In this document: piece by piece, positions 28,195-37,588 of the stretch | Layout: each line of letters begins with the position of its first letter | How positions within the stretch are numbered: position 1 is the first letter of the stretch | Source of the DNA: Providencia rettgeri | GTDB lineage: Bacteria; Pseudomonadota; Gammaproteobacteria; Enterobacterales; Enterobacteriaceae | DNA length: 64,000 bases | Direction: 5' to 3' | NCBI RefSeq assembly: GCF_041075285.1 | Contig: NZ_CP163512.1 | Coordinates: forward strand, 1,922,001-1,986,000 | Notes under the pieces: model-generated | Database searches by the model: none | The model's input: the letters and a program-made list of their open reading frames with translations, nothing else | Told to the model about the DNA's origin: nothing | Position numbers and translations under genes: made by a program

Positions 28195-28482
28195 ATGAAA
28201 ATCACCGTTGTTTGTGGAAATGGCTTAGGCACCAGTTTGATGATGGAAATGAGCATCAAAAATATTTTAAAAGATATGCAAGTGAGTGCTGACGTTGATC
28301 ATGTTGATTTAGGATCAGCAAAAGGCACTGTCAGCGATATTTTTGTTGGCACAACTGATATCGCAGAGCAACTTATTGCTCAGCAAGTGGGAGGCGAAAT
28401 CGTCGCGCTGGAAAACATGATTGATAAAGTTGCCATGAAAGAGCGCCTCACCGTTGCATTACAAAAACTGGGTGCGATGTAA
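28195..28482 (+). CDS. PTS enzyme IIB, ascorbate-type (UlaB-like)
   Basis: About 95 residues from the ATG at 28195 (MKITVVCGNGLGTSLMMEM), with AAGGTAA upstream; seven residues of an upstream in-frame start do not fit the family. The cysteine in VVCGNGLGTS is the phosphorylation site of lactate/ascorbate-type IIB domains. It lies 21 nt after IIA and 11 nt before IIC in the same operon. Confidence 0.88.
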   Translation: MKITVVCGNGLGTSLMMEMSIKNILKDMQVSADVDHVDLGSAKGTVSDIFVGTTDIAEQLIAQQVGGEIVALENMIDKVAMKERLTVALQKLGAM

Positions 28483-28493
28483 GCGGAGGCACT

Positions 28494-29750
28494 ATGTCAT
28501 TTTTTCGTTTTCTGATGCAGGATGTCTTATCTGAACCTGCGATTTTAGTCGGTCTGATTGCCCTTATTGGTTTGATCGCACAGAAAAAGCCGGCAACTGA
28601 ATGCATTAAAGGCACCATTAAAACCATTATGGGTTTTGTGATTTTAGGTGCAGGTGCAGGCTTAGTGGTGAGTTCATTAGGTGACTTCTCAGCCATTTTC
28701 CAACATGCATTTGGTATCAATGGTGTGGTACCAAACAACGAAGCGATTGTGTCTATTGCACAAAAAAGCTTTGGTCGTGAAATGGCGATGATTATGTTCT
28801 TTGCGATGTTAATCAATATATTGATTGCTCGCTTAACACCGTGGAAATTCATTTTCCTAACCGGTCATCACACATTATTTATGTCAATGATGATTGCCGT
28901 GATCTTGGCTACAGCTGGAATGGAAGGAACCCTGTTAGTCACTGTAGGCTCGTTAATCGTGGGCTTCTGTATGGTATTTTTCCCTGCCATCGCTCACCCA
29001 TATATGAAAAAAGTCACAGGTTCTGATGACGTTGCCATTGGTCACTTCTCAACTATCTCTTATGTATTAGCTGGGTTTATTGGTAGCAAATTGGGTAATA
29101 AAGAGCATTCAACTGAAGACATGAATGTTCCTAAAAGCTTACTATTCCTACGTGATACCCCTGTCGCCATTTCATTCACTATGTTTATTATTTTTATCAT
29201 TACCTGTTTATTTGCGGGCAGTGATTTTGTACGTGAAGTGAGTGGCGGCAAAAACTGGTTTATGTTCTCACTAATGCAATCTATCACCTTCGCTGCTGGG
29301 GTATACATTATCCTACAAGGTGTGCGTATGGTCATTGCTGAAATTGTCCCGGCATTTAAAGGGATCTCAGATAAATTAGTCCCCAACGCCAAGCCTGCAT
29401 TAGACTGCCCAGTCGTATTCCCTTATGCCCCCAACGCGGTGTTAGTGGGCTTCTTGAGTAGCTTTGCTGCGGGTGTAATCGGCATGTTCTTATTATATGC
29501 CTTAAATATGACCGTCATTATTCCCGGTGTAGTCCCCCACTTCTTTGTCGGTGCCGCAGCAGGCGTATTCGGTAACGCAACTGGTGGTCGTCGTGGTGCT
29601 ATTTTAGGCGCTTTTGCTCAAGGCTTGTTAATCACCTTCTTACCAGTATTCCTGTTACCTGTACTTGGGGATATTGGTATCGCAAACACCACATTCAGTG
29701 ATGCAGACTTTGGTGCCATCGGCATTTTATTAGGCATTATTGTTCGCTAA
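28494..29750 (+). CDS. PTS enzyme IIC, ascorbate-type permease (UlaA-like)
   Basis: 418 residues with about 11 membrane segments. The N-terminus LSEPAILVGLIALIGLIAQKK and the conserved FLTGHHTLFMSMM resemble UlaA/SgaT. It forms the membrane channel of the PTS with the IIA and IIB proteins upstream. No ulaD/E/F-like catabolic genes follow, which distinguishes it from the ascorbate operon; the substrate may be ascorbate or an unrelated acidic sugar. Confidence 0.9.
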   Translation: MSFFRFLMQDVLSEPAILVGLIALIGLIAQKKPATECIKGTIKTIMGFVILGAGAGLVVSSLGDFSAIFQHAFGINGVVPNNEAIVSIAQKSFGREMAMIMFFAMLINILIARLTPWKFIFLTGHHTLFMSMMIAVILATAGMEGTLLVTVGSLIVGFCMVFFPAIAHPYMKKVTGSDDVAIGHFSTISYVLAGFIGSKLGNKEHSTEDMNVPKSLLFLRDTPVAISFTMFIIFIITCLFAGSDFVREVSGGKNWFMFSLMQSITFAAGVYIILQGVRMVIAEIVPAFKGISDKLVPNAKPALDCPVVFPYAPNAVLVGFLSSFAAGVIGMFLLYALNMTVIIPGVVPHFFVGAAAGVFGNATGGRRGAILGAFAQGLLITFLPVFLLPVLGDIGIANTTFSDADFGAIGILLGIIVR

Positions 29751-29756
29751 TTTAAC

Positions 29757-29788
29757 AACTCCCCAAGTGCCCTTACTTGGGGAGTTTT
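29757..29788. terminator. Rho-independent terminator after the PTS operon
   Basis: AACTCCCCAAGT pairs with ACTTGGGGAGTT and is followed by TTATTG. It separates the PTS operon from the convergent DUF4239 gene. Confidence 0.85.
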
Positions 29789-29797
29789 ATTGTTATT

Positions 29798-30604
29798 CTA
29801 CTTTCCCAACCATGCACCATCTTTAAATAAAAATTCCTGCAATAAAACTAAGTCATCAGGAACAACATGGATCATCCCTTCCCCCGGTACATCAATTTCG
29901 GCAATCATGAATAACGCCAGTGTCGTTAATGATGGCAAAATTAAGATCAGCCAATTTTTTCCCTTAGTGCCACGAATATTGTAGCCAATCAGTACATTAG
30001 AGCAGATAGCAAAAAAGATAAGGAGGAACCAAGTTGCATTAGGAATTTGGTGTCGCCAACTTGCCATGGTTTTTTGTTGAGAAAGGTAAAGATCGCTAAA
30101 TGCACTTAATACCGAGGCAACAATCGGGTTTGGCGATAAACTCGCTTCTTTAACCGCAATTTCCCAAAGCTGGTTTTGTTTCTCCAGTGACACCATACGC
30201 CATTGGTTATTTTCATCACTGACCCCTGATTTGAAAAATTCGATACGTGCTTCTAAATACTGTTGGATAAGATAAGAGGCTTTATTTCTATCTTCAGCAT
30301 TCAGTAATTGTGCCCGTTGGTATGCCGTACCAATAGCAATCGCTTCATTTTCCTCTGTTTGTTGTCGGTTATTATAACCGTTAATGGAAATAGAAAGCAC
30401 AAAGCCAATCAGCAAACCTAATAGTGATAAAATTGCCCCTAAAATAATTTTGGCTTCATCATCGGCGAGTTCTTCATGAGCTGATTTACGCTTAAAAATA
30501 TACTTACCAATATAAGCAGCGACAATTAATAAAACAAACGTGATCACAAATAACAAAATGGAATCTATTGGCGAATCATTAATCAACTCGGAGATATTAA
30601 ACAT
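29798..30604 (-). CDS. Bestrophin-like (DUF4239) membrane protein
   Basis: 268 residues with two N-terminal and two C-terminal membrane segments flanking a helical middle domain. LGAILSLLGLLIGFVLSISI and the region NEAIAIGTAYQRAQLL are typical of the DUF4239 family, which is distantly related to bestrophin channels. Function in bacteria is not established; transport of small ions has been suggested for the family. It is alone, convergent with the PTS operon. Confidence 0.7.
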   Translation of the reverse strand: MFNISELINDSPIDSILLFVITFVLLIVAAYIGKYIFKRKSAHEELADDEAKIILGAILSLLGLLIGFVLSISINGYNNRQQTEENEAIAIGTAYQRAQLLNAEDRNKASYLIQQYLEARIEFFKSGVSDENNQWRMVSLEKQNQLWEIAVKEASLSPNPIVASVLSAFSDLYLSQQKTMASWRHQIPNATWFLLIFFAICSNVLIGYNIRGTKGKNWLILILPSLTTLALFMIAEIDVPGEGMIHVVPDDLVLLQEFLFKDGAWLGK

Positions 30605-30783
30605 TATTCTAGCTCATCAGATTTATTTCCCGATGATATAGCACAATTACAAGATAACTATCTAGCAGATAAACATAGATATAGTATTTTTAGATAAAAA
30701 CACCAAGAATGTATCAGATAATGAGCCTAAGAAAGATAGGTTGAATGAAAACAATTCTTAACTTAGCGTTATAATATGTTTAT

Positions 30784-30903
30784 TTAACTTAGTGATAAAA
30801 AGAAAAACAATTTAACCGCTAACAGCGTAAATGCACTCACCATCCACAATCTCGTCCGTAAATTAACACTACTTTCTCTATAAACATGAGGTACAGCTAT
30901 CAC
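30784..30903 (-). CDS. Possible 39-residue single-span membrane peptide
   Basis: A GTG start behind a GAGG site opens a short frame: a basic N-terminal half (HVYRESSVNLRTRLW) and a hydrophobic C-terminal half (MVSAFTLLAVKLFFFLSLS), ending in several stops. This charge pattern fits a small membrane peptide, but without conservation data it may be chance. Confidence 0.25.
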   Translation of the reverse strand: MIAVPHVYRESSVNLRTRLWMVSAFTLLAVKLFFFLSLS

Positions 30904-31022
30904 CTTAACCTCAACTTTGCTGTTTTTATTTCAGAACATTTGCATTTAATATCATAAATGGCGTTATTTAAATGCCATTTCATACTCCCCCTTCACGCCG
31001 ATAATGCTTAATTTAAATAGCA

Positions 31023-31057
31023 AAAAACCAGCCTTACTTAATGTAAAGCTGGTTTTT
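31023..31057 (-). terminator. Rho-independent terminator of the SPFH gene
   Basis: AAAAACCAGC pairs with GCTGGTTTTT; on the minus strand the stem ends in a T run. It lies about 25 bp beyond the SPFH gene stop. Confidence 0.8.
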
Positions 31058-31082
31058 ATTCAATTTAAGTGTTTAAACTAGC

Positions 31083-32027
31083 TTATTGATTACTTCTCAT
31101 ATCCATAATCATTTTACCGTCGTAATCAGCGCCAACAACAATATTAGGCACCTCACCTTTATACTTATGTGCTTTAATCTGCTCAATCTCTAACTGTTTC
31201 CAATTAATCATTTCACGGGTGATTGTGCGCTGCAATATTGCGTTAGCCTCGGCTTCTTTTTGCGCTGCATACAATTTTGCATCAGCTTCTTGACGCATCG
31301 CAAATGAGCTTGCCTGTGCATTACGTTCTCTGGCAATCGCTTGTTGCTCAGCAGACTCACGTTCTGCTTCTGCAATGACAACTTTCTTCTGGGCTAATTC
31401 ACGTTCTTTTTCGGCTTCTGCTTTCGCTTGGTTAATTTGTTCCTGACGCATTTTGGTATTAACCACTTGTTCTTGAACCACTTCCGGCAAAGTAATATCT
31501 TGGATCATAATTTCTTTAATGGTGTAACCGTAAGGTGATGCATAACTTTGAATTGCATCACGAATGGATTCTTGTAATTTTCTTTGCGTATCGGCGGTAT
31601 ACAGATCTTGTGCGTTTGCGACATCTTTACCAAATTCTAAAATTGTCGAAATAAGCTTTTGACGCACATATTTATCCAATGCCTCACTTTCTGTTCCCCC
31701 ATTAATACGTAATACAGGTGCTTTCGCACCATCAAATTGCAGCATAACGGTAATATCAACAATGGATTTTAATTTATCTTGGGAAGGCACCCGAAGTTCC
31801 TTTAATGAAACACGAATATCTTTTGTTGAATATGTGTCGAACGTCATAAATGGGTTAATCGGAAAGTGTAGCCCCGCATCATAAGCTACAGGGTCAACTT
31901 TACCTAAAAATGTTCCAACTTTTACTGAACCGTCTTGTACAATGGTATATGAATTAATCCCAACAAGTCCAAGAACAAGCAGTACCACAGCACCAATAAC
32001 CAATTTAACCATCGATTTAAATTGCAT
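31083..32027 (-). CDS. SPFH/prohibitin-family membrane protein
   Basis: 314 residues. One membrane span near the N-terminus (LVIGAVVLLVLGLVGINSY) is followed by the SPFH domain (from TIVQDGSVKVGTFLGKVDP) and a long Ala/Glu-rich coiled coil from about residue 190 to 270 (QINQAKAEAEKERELAQKK). Proteins of this type form large rings on the inner membrane and affect membrane proteases or microdomains. No protease or NfeD partner gene is adjacent. The specific role is unknown. Confidence 0.85.
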   Translation of the reverse strand: MQFKSMVKLVIGAVVLLVLGLVGINSYTIVQDGSVKVGTFLGKVDPVAYDAGLHFPINPFMTFDTYSTKDIRVSLKELRVPSQDKLKSIVDITVMLQFDGAKAPVLRINGGTESEALDKYVRQKLISTILEFGKDVANAQDLYTADTQRKLQESIRDAIQSYASPYGYTIKEIMIQDITLPEVVQEQVVNTKMRQEQINQAKAEAEKERELAQKKVVIAEAERESAEQQAIARERNAQASSFAMRQEADAKLYAAQKEAEANAILQRTITREMINWKQLEIEQIKAHKYKGEVPNIVVGADYDGKMIMDMRSNQ

Positions 32028-32279
32028 GAGTCAATCCCTATCTAACAATAGCTAATAATTATAATAGATCGTCTATTGTCACTACTTTGCGATTAACTAC
32101 AAGTTACAAAAGTCCTAATTTTCAATTTAATCGAGAAATTTTATTAATTAATCCCTAATTATCCATAAGAAAATCAATACTTATTTAAATATTAAAAATC
32201 ATAAAAAGCCTATAATATGCAATAACGAATTTTATAATATAAAAAACCTGGTGTTAGCTTTTCAAAATCACTATGCGCG

Positions 32280-33014
32280 TTATTGATATATTCCATTTAT
32301 CATATCTTTTTCAACATAAGCATCACTAATATTATACCAATTTATTGCTTCTTTTATTAATGCCTCTGTAGCATCAATAAAATCCTCTGGCGTATCTTTA
32401 ACGAGATCTTCTAAAATTAAGGGAATCTCCGTACATCCCATAACAAATTTATTTACTCCATCTAATTTCAGTTTATTAATATATGGGGAAATTAAATCTA
32501 TTGCCTTTTTTATATCACCCGCCTTGTAGGAAATGATGCTTTGCATGATTTTATATTGATTAACTTCATCAGGGATAATGCATTCCACATGATTAACACT
32601 CAGTTTATTCTGATATAGTTTTGTTTGTATTGTTGCTGTGGTCGCCAATAAAGCCACTTTATCTATTTTATTATTAATAATGTTTTTGCATGCTGCATCA
32701 ATAATACTAATAAAAGGAATTTGAGTTTCCTTTTTTAAGTCTTCGTACCAATAATGTGCTGTATTACAAGGCATTATGATACAAGAAACCCCCGCATTCT
32801 CAAGGATCCTCAGTGATTCTATCATTGCTGGCAATGGTGATAAACCATTATAAATGATGTTTTCTGTCCTATCTGGAATATCTGGTAGTGAAACAATGAT
32901 AATAGGTATATGCTCCTGATCTTTAGATGCCTTTGTGTTATTAATTAATTTCGAAAACGCATCTGCTGTTGCACTTGGTCCCATTCCCCCTAACATACCT
33001 AATATTTTTTTCAT
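32280..33014 (-). CDS. Aspartate/glutamate racemase family protein
   Basis: About 244 residues from the ATG ending at 33014 (MKKILGMLGGMGPSAT), which is the family's usual start and lies just after GGAGGGG. The two catalytic cysteines are seen in MPCNTAHYW and MGCTEIPLI, so it should be an active PLP-independent racemase of aspartate, glutamate or a related acid. It diverges from a LysR regulator, and a DctA/GltP-type symporter lies beyond that. The group suggests uptake and racemisation of an acidic D- or L-amino acid. Confidence 0.87.
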   Translation of the reverse strand: MKKILGMLGGMGPSATADAFSKLINNTKASKDQEHIPIIIVSLPDIPDRTENIIYNGLSPLPAMIESLRILENAGVSCIIMPCNTAHYWYEDLKKETQIPFISIIDAACKNIINNKIDKVALLATTATIQTKLYQNKLSVNHVECIIPDEVNQYKIMQSIISYKAGDIKKAIDLISPYINKLKLDGVNKFVMGCTEIPLILEDLVKDTPEDFIDATEALIKEAINWYNISDAYVEKDMINGIYQ

Positions 33015-33085
33015 AACCCCTCCCATAAAATTAATTATATAATCGCATAATAGCTACCTTTCGTAATTGCAGAGTTTCTATAAGT

Positions 33086-33102
33086 TATGCTAAATTTGCA
33101 TA
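33086..33102. promoter_or_regulatory. Candidate LysR-regulator site in front of the racemase and lysR genes
   Basis: TATGCTAAATTTGCATA, a TATGC-N7-GCATA inverted repeat of LysR type (T-N11-A), in the divergent interval. The same pattern occurs at 35521 upstream of the symporter. Confidence 0.6.
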
Positions 33103-33135
33103 GCAAATAAATAACTATAACCATAAGAGGATACA

Positions 33136-34023
33136 ATGATCAGTAATCTAGAAATTAAATGGTTGCACGATATTGTTGTTCTAGAAGAATGTCGTAGTTT
33201 TACTTTAGCCGCGGAAAAAAGAAATATATCTCAATCATCTTTTAGTCGCAGAATTCAATCCATCGAATCCTCCATTGGTTTTGAAATATTTGATAGAAAT
33301 ACCAATCCATTACAGCTGACTCCTCAAGGAAAAAGCTTTATTGTTTATGCAAGAAATTTACTTGATGATATCTATTTTCAAATAAATAGAATTAAAGGTG
33401 TCGATAACGACAAACAAAAAATTAATATTTCAGCCGCACATTCTCTCTCTGTTTTTCTTCTTCCTGACTTTATTTCTCAATTTTCACAAAATACTGCTCA
33501 AATATTCTTTGTAGAATCAATTAATGTTGATGAAGCAGTCCATAAGTTGAAAGAAGGACAAAGCGATTTTATCTTATCCTTTTATAACGAAGAATTGATG
33601 TCATCCCCGTTTCTACACACGAAAATTCTTGAAAGTCGTTTACACCTCGTTTCATTGTGCGATAAAAATAAAAAACCAATTTTTACATTAGAGAGTCCAA
33701 CACTGCCTTTAATGAAATACACCGATGAAAGCTACATGGGAAGGCAAGTCAACCAACTAATGGATAAATCGACCAACTTACCATTTGAGTTATCGTTTGT
33801 ATCATCCATGAGTGATGTCTTGAAGCGTATGATTTTAAATGGAAGCGGTGTCGGTTGGTTACCTGATTATTCAATAAAAAATGAACTTCAAAACAATGAA
33901 CTCGCTATTTTAGATAACAAGCTTTCCATTACAATGGGAGTTTATATTTATCGAACAGAAGCAAGGCTCAATATTTCATCGGAACGTTTTTGGCAATTTA
34001 TGCGTAACCAAACCAGTAAATAA
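33136..34023 (+). CDS. LysR-family transcriptional regulator
   Basis: 295 residues. The N-terminal winged helix has the LysR pattern FTLAAEKRNISQSSFSRRIQSIESSIG, ending in FDRNTNPLQLTPQG. The C-terminal half is a substrate-binding domain. It is divergent from the racemase gene and convergent with the symporter gene; the TATGC-N7-GCATA motif upstream of both targets points to it as their common regulator. The effector is probably an acidic amino acid or dicarboxylate. Confidence 0.88.
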   Translation: MISNLEIKWLHDIVVLEECRSFTLAAEKRNISQSSFSRRIQSIESSIGFEIFDRNTNPLQLTPQGKSFIVYARNLLDDIYFQINRIKGVDNDKQKINISAAHSLSVFLLPDFISQFSQNTAQIFFVESINVDEAVHKLKEGQSDFILSFYNEELMSSPFLHTKILESRLHLVSLCDKNKKPIFTLESPTLPLMKYTDESYMGRQVNQLMDKSTNLPFELSFVSSMSDVLKRMILNGSGVGWLPDYSIKNELQNNELAILDNKLSITMGVYIYRTEARLNISSERFWQFMRNQTSK

Positions 34024-34051
34024 TATTTAGTTGTTAATCTGAGCAAACAAA

Positions 34052-34086
34052 AAACCCTTCGCTAGTGAGTCAACTAAGAAGGGTTT
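34052..34086. terminator. Bidirectional terminator between lysR and the symporter gene
   Basis: AAACCCTTC pairs with GAAGGGTTT over a 17-nt loop, flanked by an A run on the left and TATTTTT on the right, so it can serve both converging genes. Confidence 0.8.
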
Positions 34087-34109
34087 CTATTTTTAAACCA
34101 AGTTAAATT

Positions 34110-35393
34110 TTATGGTGTAGTTGTTATTTTTTTATTCAGCAATACGCCCGACTCCGCTTTTAAGCCACCCTTTCTTTCTTCCAATCTAGAAATAACTGCT
34201 GTGGATATACTGTTACCAACCACATTTGTTGCTGTTCTTCCCATATCAAGGAATTGGTCAATGGCGAGTAACAACAGTATTCCTGCTTCGGGTAAACTAA
34301 ACATCGGTAGAGTTGCAGCAACGACTACAATAGAAGCTCGTGCAACACCCGCCATCCCTTTACTGGTTACCATCAACGTTAACAAAATAAGAATTTGTTC
34401 AGTAATACTCAAATCAATGCCATAAGCATTCGCGATAAATAATACCGCAAAAGACTGATACATCATCGAACCATCTAAGTTAAAGGAATATCCCAGTGGT
34501 AAAACAAAGCTGGTCACTTTTTTCGGAACACCATATTGGTTCAATGCTTCCATGGTTTTTGGATAAGCAGATTCACTGCTTGCTGTCGCGAATGCAAGGG
34601 CTACAGGTTCGCGGATTAATTTACCTAAACCGAATACGGATTTACCTAAGAACACATAACCTGCAAAGAAAAGTACAGCCCACAATACCGCTAAAGCTAC
34701 ATAGAAAAGACCAATTAATTTACCGTAATCATATAATAAGCCCAGCCCTTCAACTGTCACAGCGGATGCAATTGCAGCAAATACCGCAATCGGTGCAAAG
34801 CTCATCACATAGTCTGTAATACGGAACATGATACGTGATAAGTCTTCAATTAATGTTACGATTGGGCTTTTTTTATCTTTGCAGATAAACGCAAGGCCAG
34901 AACCAAAAAAGATAGAGAAAACTAATATTTGTAGAATTTCATTGTTTGCCATCGCTTCAGCAAAACTTTTTGGGAAAATATGGGTAATAAAGGCTTTCAA
35001 TGTAAAGCCTGATGTATTTAATCCGCTATCAACAGCAACCGCTGGAACCGTTAAATTTAATCCCACACCTAATTGAAATACATTAACAAAAATCATACCA
35101 ATTAATAAAGAAATAACAGCGGCTGAAATAAACCACACCATGGCTTTAATTGTGATGCTACCAACAGAAGATGATCCTCCCATTGAAACAATTCCAGACA
35201 CAATCGTAGCAAAAACAAGTGGTGCAATAATCATTTTTATTAATCGTAAGAATACATCAGTAATAATATTCAGATATGATGCTATATCTTTAGCTTCTTC
35301 TACTGAAGCCGCATAATTATGACATCCCCAGCCTAATATAATACCAAGCACAATGGCTATCATAATTTGTTTCATGAGTTTGTGTCTGTTCAT
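34110..35393 (-). CDS. Dicarboxylate/amino acid:cation symporter (DctA/GltP family)
   Basis: 427 residues, eight membrane spans plus two re-entrant loops expected. The serine-rich loop ATASSESAYPKTMEAL, the PLGYSFNLDGSMMYQS motif (NMDGT in most relatives) and DMGRTATNVVGNS, which binds substrate and sodium or protons, are all visible. It would import an acidic amino acid or C4-dicarboxylate. A motif shared with the racemase/lysR interval lies 128 bp upstream, so it probably feeds the racemase. NLDGS instead of NMDGT is a mild deviation. Confidence 0.9.
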   Translation of the reverse strand: MNRHKLMKQIMIAIVLGIILGWGCHNYAASVEEAKDIASYLNIITDVFLRLIKMIIAPLVFATIVSGIVSMGGSSSVGSITIKAMVWFISAAVISLLIGMIFVNVFQLGVGLNLTVPAVAVDSGLNTSGFTLKAFITHIFPKSFAEAMANNEILQILVFSIFFGSGLAFICKDKKSPIVTLIEDLSRIMFRITDYVMSFAPIAVFAAIASAVTVEGLGLLYDYGKLIGLFYVALAVLWAVLFFAGYVFLGKSVFGLGKLIREPVALAFATASSESAYPKTMEALNQYGVPKKVTSFVLPLGYSFNLDGSMMYQSFAVLFIANAYGIDLSITEQILILLTLMVTSKGMAGVARASIVVVAATLPMFSLPEAGILLLLAIDQFLDMGRTATNVVGNSISTAVISRLEERKGGLKAESGVLLNKKITTTP

Positions 35394-35520
35394 GCGTACC
35401 CCTATTGTATTTATGTAAATTATAGTCGGTGCTATAACCTTTTATTGGATGCGACTCTTGAGCCTGAATTGGATAGTTACATTTTTTTAACTTAAAGAGA
35501 AATGCAAATGGGCTTATTCT

Positions 35521-35537
35521 TATGCAAAAATTGCATA
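35521..35537. promoter_or_regulatory. Candidate LysR-regulator site upstream of the symporter
   Basis: TATGCAAAAATTGCATA is TATGC-N7-GCATA, with seven-base perfect arms. It matches the site at 33086 in both half-sites and spacing. Confidence 0.6.
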
Positions 35538-35724
35538 GCACGGAAAACAAAATCAACAACATGATTTTCTTGATAAAAAAAATAAAAAAACAGCACAAGA
35601 ATTCAATTTAAAAACTAAAAATTAAATTTATTTTAAAAAAAAGCAGTAAGAAGTCATTTAGCGATATCACCTAAGTTAAATTAAGTCTTTTTAAAACAAT
35701 AAAATCGCTTATTTTTAACTCATT

Positions 35725-37188
35725 TTATAGTAATAGTTGCTGGGTAATTATATTTAATTTTTCGCACAGTATTAATGCTTCATGCTTATCTTTTATATTA
35801 GTAAAACCTAATAATAAATAATCATTTTCTTTTTTATTAATCGACCAATCACTTAAAGATTCAATTTTAATTCCATTATGTTTTGCTAATTGAATAAATT
35901 GACTCGCCGGTATTCCATTTATAATTTTAACGATAATATGCATACCACCAGCCTGTAATTGTACCTCAAAAACCTGATTCAATTTTATTTTAATAGCTTC
36001 AATTAAAAAAGCTCGTCTTTGACGATATAGCTGGCGCATTTTACGTAAATGACGGGGAAAATGCCCCTCTTGAATAAATAAACTGGTTATTTCCTGCTGC
36101 CAGCTTGGGCATTGATTTCCTATTACCTTTGCCGTTGAATAAAAGTGATCGCAATACGAGGAAGGCACAACAATATAAGATAGTCGCAGTGCAGGATACA
36201 ATACTTTGCTAAATGTCCCACAGTAAATAACTCGCTCTTGGGTATCTAAGCTTTTCAAGGCAGGTAATGGACGACCTTGGTAATGAAACTCACCATCATA
36301 ATCGTCTTCTATAATCCAACTACCGCGCTCGTTTGCCCATTCAAGTAACGCTAACCGCCGTGCTAATGTTAATGTGACATTCATTGGGCTTTGGTGTGTT
36401 GGTGTCACAAGTGCAAATTTAACCTCTGGTGCGATTTCTATACCCTGTTCAACATTTATCCCCTGCTCATCGACATTTACAGGTATTAACTTTAATCCTA
36501 TTTGTTGTAAAAAATCACGCGCAAAATGGTAGCCGGGCTCTTCAAACCAACCAACATCCCCTGCTGTAAACAAACTTTGCGCAATTAATTGCAAACTTGC
36601 ACGATGACCAAAGCAGATAAATATTTGTTCAGGAGTACAATCAATCCCTCGTGATACCACTAGATAACGCGCTAGCCCTTCCCTTAGGGAATACACCCCC
36701 TGCGCACTAGGGTAATCTAGCAAATCAAAATGATTATCACGTAATATTTTTGCAGAAAGTCTGGCCCAGAGTTTATGAGGAAATGCATCTAAGGCAGGAA
36801 TACCTAATTGGAATGGTGAAACAGAATGATCATTGACACGCAGAACTGAACAATCGTGTGTTTGCTGTAACTGCGGTGGAGCTTTCTTATGAATCAAGGT
36901 GTTTTTCTGTTCTTGGCACGTTTTAACACCATTTGCAGGATAGTTTTTTATCGTTTCGGCAATAAATGTGCCTTTAGCTCCTTTTGTTTCAAGTACCCCC
37001 TCACTCACTAATAGCTGATATGCTAATTCAATAGTACCGCGAGCGACATTTAACTCACTAGCTAACACTCTGACAGAAGGCAGCCGTTGTTCGGCAGTTA
37101 ATTGCCCGCTTTTAATTCCATCGTGGATACGCTGGTAAATTTGCAGGTAAATTGGTGTGTTAATATTTGTATCAATCTTTAAAAACAT
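35725..37188 (-). CDS. MocR-type regulator (GntR DNA-binding domain fused to aminotransferase)
   Basis: 487 residues. A GntR winged helix (IYQRIHDGIKSGQLTAEQRLPSVRVLA) is followed by a class I aminotransferase-like domain with the PLP lysine in YCGTFSKVLYPALRLSY, preceded by IIEDDYDGEFHY. MocR regulators use PLP or amino-acid adducts as effectors and usually control a divergent gene. Here that neighbour, 400 bp away, is the AhpD-like protein. A MITE-like repeat occupies most of the interval. Confidence 0.9.
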   Translation of the reverse strand: MFLKIDTNINTPIYLQIYQRIHDGIKSGQLTAEQRLPSVRVLASELNVARGTIELAYQLLVSEGVLETKGAKGTFIAETIKNYPANGVKTCQEQKNTLIHKKAPPQLQQTHDCSVLRVNDHSVSPFQLGIPALDAFPHKLWARLSAKILRDNHFDLLDYPSAQGVYSLREGLARYLVVSRGIDCTPEQIFICFGHRASLQLIAQSLFTAGDVGWFEEPGYHFARDFLQQIGLKLIPVNVDEQGINVEQGIEIAPEVKFALVTPTHQSPMNVTLTLARRLALLEWANERGSWIIEDDYDGEFHYQGRPLPALKSLDTQERVIYCGTFSKVLYPALRLSYIVVPSSYCDHFYSTAKVIGNQCPSWQQEITSLFIQEGHFPRHLRKMRQLYRQRRAFLIEAIKIKLNQVFEVQLQAGGMHIIVKIINGIPASQFIQLAKHNGIKIESLSDWSINKKENDYLLLGFTNIKDKHEALILCEKLNIITQQLLL

Positions 37189-37210
37189 ACCATCTCCAAA
37201 ACATTTCTAC

Positions 37211-37456
37211 CTAAGGGCTGTTTATCTTTTCTGCTGATTTTTTACCGCTAAATAAGGTCAAAAAACAATCCCAAAAAATGGATAAATGTGTCTATCGTGC
37301 TGACTGACAACTTTTTACATCAAATATTGTCCCTAAACGCTGCTCACGGATTTAATTAAAGCGCGTTTCACTCATTTGATGCTAAGGGGCTCTTACCTTG
37401 TTTGAAATAGCTTTAAATCGAATCAACATTCACCATCAAAGGCAAATAGCCCTTAG
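37211..37456. repeat. MITE-like repeat, copy 1
   Basis: About 246 bp bounded by inverted ends: CTAAGGGCTGTTTATCTTT on the left and the complement of CTAAGGGCTATTTGCCTTT on the right. A TA pair is present at each border, as in elements moved by IS630-type transposases. A diverged second copy lies at 56505. No transposase frame is inside, so this is a non-autonomous element. Confidence 0.7.
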
Positions 37457-37588
37457 CCAATTGTCATAGTTAAATCACTCATTCTTGACCCTTTAAGCTA
37501 GGACAAGATACGCCTAAAATTAAGCTATAACAAATTATTGTTACATTCTATGCAGTTTATCTGTTGATTTAATATATGAGGAAACACC

